DNA of 5,184 bases, taken from JAYSFC01 sp041913505 (lineage in GTDB: Bacteria > Pseudomonadota > Gammaproteobacteria > Burkholderiales > Burkholderiaceae_C). Positions 1 through 5,184 of the stretch are shown here, in pieces. Position 1 is the first letter of the stretch; every line of letters starts with the position of its first letter. A model generated the notes under the pieces. It did not search any database. It was not told the origin of the DNA and worked only from the letters and a program-made list of their open reading frames with translations. The DNA lies in NCBI GenBank assembly GCA_041913505.1, contig JAYSFC010000170.1, positions 1 to 5,184 of the forward strand. The letters run 5' to 3'. The translations under genes were made by a program, and so were the position numbers.

Positions 1-151
1 CGTGGCGACGATGACGCGCACGGTGTCGGCCTCGGGCATGGACTGGGCCACGCTCGCCGCGGCGGGCGTGCTCACCATCGTGCCGGGTGCCATCGTGATC
101 TGGTTCGTGCGGCACTACATCGCGAAGGGTTTCGCGATGGGCCGGGTTTGA
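1..151 (+). CDS. glpQ: ABC transporter permease, C-terminal end (MalG-type, GlpQ-like), 5' truncated by window
   Basis: Only the last 49 codons are visible, read from base 2 to the TGA at 149-151. They encode a hydrophobic segment (AAAGVLTIVPGAIVIWFV) followed by the basic tail RHYIAKGFAMGRV. A last transmembrane helix ending in a short cytoplasmic tail of the form 'Y-I-x-K-G-x-x-x-G-x-V' is typical of MalG-type (carbohydrate uptake, CUT1) inner-membrane permeases. The EAA loop that contacts the ATPase is upstream of the window. The glpQ name rests on context: a DUF2160 gene and a long solute-binding protein gene follow, as in the Rhizobium leguminosarum glycerol transporter glpSTPQUV. It should not be confused with the glycerophosphodiesterase also called glpQ. 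The ribosome-binding site of the next gene overlaps this stop codon, so the two are in one operon and probably translationally coupled. That it is a permease is fairly secure; glycerol specificity is inferred. Confidence 0.8.
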   Translation, partial: VATMTRTVSASGMDWATLAAAGVLTIVPGAIVIWFVRHYIAKGFAMGRV

Positions 152-163
152 AGGAGACATGCC

Positions 164-472
164 ATGTGGGAATGGATGGCCTGGACCACGCCGGTAGCGG
201 TGTTTTTTGCGTGCATCGTGCTGATGCTGGTGGGCATGACCGTGTGGGAGATCAAGGCGCCCACCACGCTGCGCAAGGGTTTTCTGCCGATCGCCACCAC
301 GCGCGGCGACCGGCTCTTCATCGGGCTGCTCACGGCAGCCTACGTCAACCTGGCCTGGGTGGGGCTTGGGGAAAAGATGACGCAGTGGTTTTCGCTCGAC
401 GCCGAGCCGTCGGTGTGGATCAGCTTCGTGCTGTCCATGGCAGTGCTCGCGCTCGTGCTGCGCAAGGGTTGA
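164..472 (+). CDS. glpU: DUF2160 small inner-membrane protein, GlpU-like component of the glycerol ABC transporter
   Basis: This is a 102-residue protein with three predicted membrane helices, at about residues 8-29, 51-68 and 84-99. They are separated by basic loops (KAPTTLRKGFLP and TTRGDR) and the protein ends in RKG. Its size, helix pattern and the N-terminal MWEWMAWTTP/VWEIKAP motifs fit the DUF2160 family. In Rhizobium leguminosarum the corresponding gene, glpU, lies between the permease glpQ and the binding-protein gene glpV of a glycerol ABC transporter; its biochemical role is unclear. I chose ATG 164 because a strong AAGGAG (151-156) lies 7 nt upstream and overlaps the stop of the preceding permease. 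An overlapping frame starting at 148 lacks such a site and has shadow-like composition. The protein has one cysteine and no catalytic motif. A role as an accessory subunit that stabilises or tunes the permease pair is inference. Confidence 0.88.
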   Translation: MWEWMAWTTPVAVFFACIVLMLVGMTVWEIKAPTTLRKGFLPIATTRGDRLFIGLLTAAYVNLAWVGLGEKMTQWFSLDAEPSVWISFVLSMAVLALVLRKG

Positions 473-480
473 GCAAGCAA

Positions 481-514
481 GGGGCCGGCCCGATCCTCCC
501 CCGAGGCCGGCGCC
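481..514 (+). other. Intercistronic stem-loop between glpU and glpV
   Basis: GCCGGCC-type arms can pair: 484-490 with 505-511 gives seven G-C/C-G pairs around a 14-nt loop. After one mismatch two further pairs (481-482 with 513-514) extend the stem. No T-run follows, so it does not look like an intrinsic terminator. It lies 9 nt after the glpU stop and about 26 nt before the glpV Shine-Dalgarno. A hairpin at this place in ABC-transporter operons, such as the REP element between malE and malF in E. coli, can protect one segment of mRNA from exonucleases and adjust subunit ratios. That role here is inference. Confidence 0.45.
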
Positions 515-551
515 CATCCACAACCGGGGAGTCTCATGTGAGGAGACAGCA

Positions 552-2285
<1,734 letters not shown>

Positions 2286-2293
2286 TGCACCTG

Positions 2294-2315
2294 GGGCTGG
2301 GTCCACTCCCGGCCC
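2294..2315 (+). other. First of two tandem hairpins after glpV
   Basis: GGGCTGGG (2294-2301) can pair with CCCGGCCC (2308-2315), giving eight pairs with one G-U, closed by the 6-nt loop TCCACT. It begins 8 nt after the glpV stop codon and lies 11 nt before a second, stronger hairpin. No T-run follows, so on its own it is more likely a 3'-end mRNA stabiliser than a terminator. Confidence 0.4.
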
Positions 2316-2326
2316 TCTGGTGCCCA

Positions 2327-2350
2327 CCGGTCCGGCAACTGCCGGACCGG
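2327..2350 (+). terminator. Strong hairpin at the end of the glp transporter operon, probable (imperfect) terminator
   Basis: CCGGTCCGGC (2327-2336) and GCCGGACCGG (2341-2350) form a perfect 10-bp stem, almost all G-C, with the 4-nt loop AACT. It stands 41 nt after the glpV stop and before the glpD promoter, where an operon end is expected. The downstream sequence is CTCGGAATCGCTCGATTTC, with only a weak T-cluster 15 nt away, so this is not a canonical intrinsic terminator. It may terminate inefficiently, act with Rho, or serve as an exonuclease barrier for the abundant glpV message. The hairpin is certain from the sequence; termination is inference. Confidence 0.55.
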
Positions 2351-2355
2351 CTCGG

Positions 2356-2367
2356 AATCGCTCGATT
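2356..2367. promoter_or_regulatory. Small dyad AATCG-CT-CGATT at the glpD -35 region, possible DeoR/GlpR-type site
   Basis: Five-base arms AATCG (2356-2360) and CGATT (2363-2367) flank CT, giving a TCGnnCGA core. As I recall it, the core of the E. coli GlpR operator consensus has the same TCG-2-CGA shape, and GlpR-type repressors commonly accompany glp genes. The flanking positions do not match that consensus, and a 5-bp dyad can arise by chance. It overlaps the candidate -35 hexamer, where a repressor would act. Confidence 0.25.
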
Positions 2368-2396
2368 TCATAAAATTAAGGGTTAACCCTTATAAA
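2367..2396 (+). promoter_or_regulatory. glpD: Candidate sigma70 promoter of glpD
   Basis: A TTCATA -35 (2367-2372, 4 of 6 consensus bases) is followed after 18 nt by the -10 TATAAA (2391-2396, 5 of 6). The AT-rich island at 2365-2396 stands out in an otherwise very GC-rich spacer. Transcription would start near 2403, giving a leader of about 23 nt before ATG 2426. This would let glpD be expressed separately from the transporter operon, which ends in hairpins just upstream. The -35 is poor, so the promoter may need an activator or be weak. Confidence 0.5.
2377..2392. promoter_or_regulatory. Perfect 16-bp palindrome in the glpD promoter, probable operator
   Basis: TAAGGGTTAACCCTTA is identical to its own reverse complement over 16 bp. 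It fills most of the -35/-10 spacer and overlaps the first two bases of the -10 TATAAA. A perfect dyad in that position is the usual arrangement of a repressor operator that blocks RNA polymerase binding. Its half-site, TAAGGGTT, is unlike the TCG/CGA core of GlpR sites, so the regulator may be a different dimeric protein; I cannot name it. The RNA form is not a plausible terminator because the dyad has no loop and no T-run. Confidence 0.5.
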
Positions 2397-2425
2397 CTCC
2401 TCCAGGCTGTGGACAATCGGACCCC

Positions 2426-4021
2426 ATGACAACAGTTTCCCAAGCTCCCCAGGCAACCGTGCGCGCCGAATTGCTGGCGCGCCTGGCAGCGCCGCAGACC
2501 TACGATCTGGCGGTGATCGGCGGCGGGGCCACGGGGCTGGGCGTGGCCCTGGACGCCGCGGCGCGCGGCTACAAGGTCGTCCTGGTCGAGTCGCATGATT
2601 TCGCCAAAGGCACCTCGTCGCGGGCCACCAAACTGGTGCATGGTGGCGTGCGTTACCTCGCGCAGGGCAATATCGCCCTGGTGCGCGAAGCACTGCACGA
2701 GCGCACGACCCTGTTGCACAACGCCCCCCATCTGGCCCAGCCGCTGCCTTTCGTCATGCCTTCCTACCGGGTGTGGGAGACGCCGTTCTATGGCGTGGGC
2801 CTCAAGATGTACGACGCCCTGGCGGGCAAGGCCGGGCTCGGCGCCACGGAATTCCTGGGGCGCTCGCGCACCCTCCAATGCCTGCCCACGGCGCGGGAGG
2901 AGGGCCTCAAGGGCGGCGTCAAATACTGGGACGGGCAGTTTGACGACGCCCGTCTGGCAATGGCTTTGGCGCGCACCGCCGCTGCCCGGGGCGCTCTGCT
3001 GGTGAACTATTGCCCCGCGCGGGAACTGCTCCACGAGGGGGGCAAGGTCGTGGGCCTCGTCTGTGAGGATGCGGAAACTGGCCGGCGCTTTACGTTGCGC
3101 GCCCGCTCCGTGGTCAATGCCACAGGGGTGTGGGTGGACACGCTGCGCCAGCAGGATGGCGAGGCGCTTGGCAGGACGGTGCGCCCGATCGTTGCGCCCA
3201 GCCAGGGGGTCCATATCGTGGTGGACCGTGAGTTTCTCCCCTCCGACCATGCGCTCATGGTGCCCAAAACGGCCGATGGGCGTGTTCTGTTCGCAGTGCC
3301 CTGGCTCGGCAAGCTCATCCTGGGCACCACCGACAGCCCGCGCCAGGACTTGGCCCGGGAACCGCAAGCGTTTCGCGAGGAGGTTGCATTCATTCTCGAT
3401 GAATCGGCGAAGTACCTGCGCCGCGCGCCGCGCGAGGCGGACGTGCGCAGTATCTGGGTGGGGCTGCGGCCCCTGGTCAAGCCCCAGGACGACGAGGGCG
3501 GCAACACCAAGAGCCTGAGCCGCGAGCACACCGTGCTGGTCAGCCGCAGTGGGCTGGTGACGGTGACGGGCGGCAAATGGACCACGTACCGGGCGATGGC
3601 CGAGGATGTGTTGCAAAAATGCATCACGGAGGGGCTGCTGCCGGGCCGCCCGGCGGGCGTCACCAACCACCTGCCGCTCGTAGGTTCGCCCGTGGGACCT
3701 GTGCAGCACCGCATCAGTGCGGCCCCGGGACTGCATTCCTATGGCAGCGAAGCGGAGGTCGTCCAGGCCCTGCCTGGGGCGCAGCACCCGCTCTCAGAAG
3801 GGTTCTCGGAGGCCATGGTGCGCTTTGCGGCGCGCTTCGAATATGCGCGGACCGTGGAGGACGTGCTGGCACGGCGCTGCCGGTTGCTGTTCCTCGATGC
3901 CCGGCAGGCGGCCGCGCTGGCGCCGCGCGTCGCCAGCATCCTGCAGGAAGAGCTTGGGCGAGACCCCGAGCTTCCGGCCTTTCTGGCGCTGGCAGAGCAG
4001 TACCAGCGCGTTCCGGCCTGA
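2426..4021 (+). CDS. glpD: Aerobic glycerol-3-phosphate dehydrogenase, FAD-dependent
   Basis: This 531-residue enzyme oxidises sn-glycerol-3-phosphate to dihydroxyacetone phosphate and passes electrons through FAD to the quinone pool at the inner-membrane surface. The N-terminal Rossmann motif IGGGATG (31-37) with ALDAAARG and the acidic VVLVE (51-55) binds FAD. The family block GTSSRATKLVHGGVRYL (62-78) follows, and GGKWTTYRAMA (382-392) fits the second signature of FAD-G3P dehydrogenases. By my alignment, the substrate-site residues of E. coli GlpD (R54, Y55, R317, R332, K354) correspond to R76, Y77, R348, R366 and K384, all present. A C-terminal helical DAO_C domain spans roughly 415-525. 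The protein has about 20 extra N-terminal residues and motifs such as TSSRxTKLVHGG and DGLKGG-like EGLKGG, closer to Bacillus-type GlpD than to the E. coli enzyme. ATG 2426 has only a weak Shine-Dalgarno (CGGA, 2418-2421). It works downstream of the glycerol transporter and a kinase outside the window. Confidence 0.96.
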   Translation: MTTVSQAPQATVRAELLARLAAPQTYDLAVIGGGATGLGVALDAAARGYKVVLVESHDFAKGTSSRATKLVHGGVRYLAQGNIALVREALHERTTLLHNAPHLAQPLPFVMPSYRVWETPFYGVGLKMYDALAGKAGLGATEFLGRSRTLQCLPTAREEGLKGGVKYWDGQFDDARLAMALARTAAARGALLVNYCPARELLHEGGKVVGLVCEDAETGRRFTLRARSVVNATGVWVDTLRQQDGEALGRTVRPIVAPSQGVHIVVDREFLPSDHALMVPKTADGRVLFAVPWLGKLILGTTDSPRQDLAREPQAFREEVAFILDESAKYLRRAPREADVRSIWVGLRPLVKPQDDEGGNTKSLSREHTVLVSRSGLVTVTGGKWTTYRAMAEDVLQKCITEGLLPGRPAGVTNHLPLVGSPVGPVQHRISAAPGLHSYGSEAEVVQALPGAQHPLSEGFSEAMVRFAARFEYARTVEDVLARRCRLLFLDARQAAALAPRVASILQEELGRDPELPAFLALAEQYQRVPA

Positions 4022-4038
4022 ATTTTGTGATATGGCGC

Positions 4039-4067
4039 TTGACTTCGCAGTCAGGTGCTGCAACAAT
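4039..4067 (+). promoter_or_regulatory. rplN: Sigma70 promoter of the spc ribosomal-protein operon
   Basis: TTGACT (4039-4044) matches the -35 consensus at five of six positions. After a 17-nt spacer comes AACAAT (4062-4067), matching the -10 consensus at four of six. The predicted start is near 4074. The -35 begins only 18 bp after the glpD stop codon. It is the best promoter-like pair in the spacer and fits the need to transcribe the ribosomal genes independently of the glycerol genes. Confidence 0.6.
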
Positions 4068-4112
4068 GGAAGGCTTCGCGTTTAGAGCGCGAGGTTTCTG
4101 CCCAGCGGGAAG

Positions 4113-4133
4113 CGTCACAAATGGTTTGTGGCG
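4113..4133 (+). other. Stem-loop in the rplN 5' leader
   Basis: CGTCACAAA (4113-4121) pairs with TTTGTGGCG (4125-4133) in nine pairs, one of them G-U, around the loop TGG; one more G-U pair can extend it at the base. It lies about 40 nt after the predicted transcription start and about 94 nt before the rplN start codon. No T-run follows (GTGGACGACG), so it is not an intrinsic terminator. It could stabilise the leader or form part of a ribosomal-protein regulatory structure; I do not recognise it as a known leader family. Confidence 0.45.
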
Positions 4134-4226
4134 TGGACGACGGGCCCAAGACTGACTGGCTGAATTCCGGCCCTTGAGGTTTCTCTGGGGCTATCGATCC
4201 TGCCGGTGCAAGTTGGGAATATTGAA

Positions 4227-4595
4227 ATGATCCAGACAGAATCTCGGTTAGAGGTTGCCGACAACACCGGCGCTAAGTCCGTCCTGTGCATCAAGGTGCT
4301 GGGTGGTTCCAAGCGCCGCTACGCCAGTGTTGGCGACATCATCAAGGTGAGCGTGAAAGAAGCTGCTCCGCGTGGTCGCGTCAAGAAGGGCGAGGTCTAC
4401 AGCGCGGTCGTGGTGCGTACGGCGAAGGGTATTCGCCGTGGCGATGGCTCGCTCGTCAAATTCGATGGCAACGCAGCTGTGTTGCTGAATGCAAAGCTGG
4501 AGCCGATTGGCACCCGCATCTTCGGGCCCGTGACGCGTGAACTGCGTACCGAGAAGTTCATGAAGATCGTGTCCCTGGCTCCTGAAGTTCTCTGA
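4227..4595 (+). CDS. rplN: 50S ribosomal protein L14
   Basis: This 122-residue protein begins MIQTESRLEVADNTGAKS and is full length for bacterial L14 (122-123 residues). The L14 signature is intact at residues 60-86: AVVV, nine residues, DG, then KF, N82 and VL. L14 sits at the subunit interface of the 50S subunit near L19 and helps form inter-subunit bridges with 16S rRNA. I chose ATG 4227 over an in-frame GTG at 4206: the upstream start would add seven residues (MQVGNIE) absent from the family, while ATG 4227 has GGGA at 4215-4218 at suitable spacing. It is the first gene of an rplN-rplX-rplE cluster, the same order as the E. coli spc operon. The preceding S10-operon genes (such as rpsQ) are not adjacent; glpD is there instead. 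Confidence 0.98.
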   Translation: MIQTESRLEVADNTGAKSVLCIKVLGGSKRRYASVGDIIKVSVKEAAPRGRVKKGEVYSAVVVRTAKGIRRGDGSLVKFDGNAAVLLNAKLEPIGTRIFGPVTRELRTEKFMKIVSLAPEVL

Positions 4596-4604
4596 GGACG
4601 CGCC

Positions 4605-4925
4605 ATGAACAAGATTCGCAAGGGCGACGAAGTCATCGTGCTCACCGGGCGCGATAAGGGTAAGCGTGGCACGGTGTCGCTGCGCAAAGATGACTCCCAT
4701 CTGGTCATCGACGGCATCAACCTGGTCAAGAAGCATGTCAAGCCGAACCCCATGAAGGGCACTGCCGGCGGCATCGTGGAAAAGGCCATGCCGATCCACC
4801 AGTCCAATGTGGCCATCTTCAATGCCGCTACTGGCAAGGCTGATCGCGTGGGCATCAAGGTGCAGGCCGACGGCACGCGCGTTCGCGTGTTCAAGTCCAG
4901 CGGCGCCGAAATCAAGGCTGCCTAA
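4605..4925 (+). CDS. rplX: 50S ribosomal protein L24
   Basis: This 106-residue protein matches the expected size of L24 (about 104 in E. coli). Its N-terminal KOW domain is plain: residues 7-24 (GDEVIVLTGRDKGKRGTV) fit the L24 signature. The basic loop after it (VKKHVKPNPMKG) and the C-terminal RVGIK/RVRVFKSSG strands are also typical. L24 is an early assembly-initiator protein that binds the 5' part of 23S rRNA near the peptide exit tunnel. The Shine-Dalgarno GAGGA (4594-4598) overlaps the rplN stop codon and lies 6 nt before ATG, so translation is likely coupled to rplN. The gap between the two genes is only 9 nt. Confidence 0.98.
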   Translation: MNKIRKGDEVIVLTGRDKGKRGTVSLRKDDSHLVIDGINLVKKHVKPNPMKGTAGGIVEKAMPIHQSNVAIFNAATGKADRVGIKVQADGTRVRVFKSSGAEIKAA

Positions 4926-4934
4926 GGAGTCAAC

Positions 4935-5184
4935 ATGGCACGACTGCAACAACAATACCGCGACAAGATCGCTCCCGAACTGATGAAGCAGTTCGGCTAC
5001 ACCTCTCCGATGCAGGTTCCACGCCTGACCAAGATCACGCTGAACATGGGCGTGAGCGAGGCCGTGTCGGACAAGAAGGTGATGGACAACGCCGTGGCCG
5101 ATCTGACCAAGATTGCTGGCCAGAAGCCCGTGGTGACCAAGGCCAAGAAGGCTATCGCTGGTTTCAAGATCCGCGAAGGCCAGG
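4935..5184 (+). CDS. rplE: 50S ribosomal protein L5, N-terminal part (runs off the window)
   Basis: The first 83 codons are visible of an expected ~179, beginning MARLQQQYRDKIAPELMKQF. The L5 signature is present at residues 57-73 (LTKIAGQKPVVTKAKKA), preceded by PRLTKITLNMGVSEA, a conserved block. L5 binds 5S rRNA in the central protuberance of the 50S subunit and contacts P-site tRNA. The start is certain: AAGGAG (4924-4929) overlaps the rplX stop TAA (4923-4925) and is 5 nt before ATG 4935. In E. coli the region around the L5 start is where S8 represses the spc operon; I cannot show an equivalent fold here. The open end is due only to the window edge. Confidence 0.97.
   Translation, partial: MARLQQQYRDKIAPELMKQFGYTSPMQVPRLTKITLNMGVSEAVSDKKVMDNAVADLTKIAGQKPVVTKAKKAIAGFKIREGQ

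Larger units (their letters stand above)
4022..4226 (+). other. Non-coding spacer and predicted rplN leader
   Basis: There is no credible gene in these 205 bases. The spacer begins directly after the glpD stop, has no intrinsic terminator, holds a promoter at 4039-4067, and would give an untranslated leader of about 150 nt before rplN. Inside the leader are a 9-bp stem-loop (4113-4133) and a 9-nt direct repeat, GAGGTTTCT, at 4091-4099 and 4176-4184. CCCAG (4101-4105) after the first copy can pair with CTGGG (4185-4189) after the second. The features are visible; a regulatory role is inference. Confidence 0.6.

Noticed and set aside
2390..3787. 465-codon open frame on the - strand opposite glpD
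   Set aside because: Arg/Ala/His/Gln-rich shadow of a well-identified gene. It has no domain and would have to start inside the C-terminal part of glpD.
4067..4155. 29-codon frame (MEGFAFRARG...) in the rplN leader
   Set aside because: The ATG overlaps the promoter -10, so it would lie upstream of the predicted transcript start, and no ribosome-binding site precedes it. It is the tail of a shadow frame of glpD.
4174..4202. Second rplN promoter starting at TTGAGG (4174-4179)
   Set aside because: A 17-nt spacer leads to ATCCTG, which is not a -10; the TATCGA nearby is only about 13 nt away.
4206..4226. Upstream in-frame GTG start for rplN
   Set aside because: It adds seven residues not found in L14 proteins; ATG 4227 gives the standard 122-residue length.
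4880..4990. S8 translational-operator structure around the rplE start
   Set aside because: E. coli has one here, but I could not identify a convincing stem with the S8-recognition internal loop by eye. It would need a covariance search.

Overview
The window reads as ordinary chromosomal DNA of a high-GC betaproteobacterium, most likely a member of the Burkholderiales and plausibly the Comamonadaceae (Acidovorax/Variovorax-like). This rests on the strong G/C third-position bias, the style of the L14, L24 and L5 proteins, and the ABC-type glycerol uptake genes. The family-level placement is inference. All genes are on the + strand.

Positions 1-2285 hold the 3' end of an ABC-transporter operon: the C-terminus of a MalG-type permease (GlpQ-like), a small three-helix DUF2160 membrane protein (GlpU-like), and a large secreted 577-residue solute-binding protein (GlpV-like). 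This order matches the end of the glycerol ABC transporter glpSTPQUV described in Rhizobium leguminosarum. The two ATPases and the first permease would lie upstream of the window. The operon ends in two GC-rich hairpins directly after glpV.

Positions 2286-2425 form a 140-bp spacer with the hairpins, a candidate sigma70 promoter, and two dyads: a perfect 16-bp palindrome between the -35 and -10 elements, and a smaller TCGnnCGA-type dyad at the -35. glpD (2426-4021) follows and encodes the FAD-dependent glycerol-3-phosphate dehydrogenase. Together these genes would import glycerol and, after phosphorylation by a glycerol kinase not in the window, oxidise glycerol-3-phosphate to dihydroxyacetone phosphate.

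Positions 4022-4226 are a non-coding spacer with a good promoter starting 18 bp after the glpD stop, and a predicted ~150-nt leader containing a stem-loop. The start of the spc ribosomal-protein operon follows: rplN (L14), rplX (L24) and the 5' part of rplE (L5), which runs off the window. No intrinsic terminator separates glpD from this operon.

I found no mobile element, CRISPR array, tRNA/rRNA gene or unknown multi-gene system. The points worth a second look are regulatory: the glpD palindrome, the hairpins flanking glpV, the long rplN leader, and the position of glycerol genes immediately before the spc operon.
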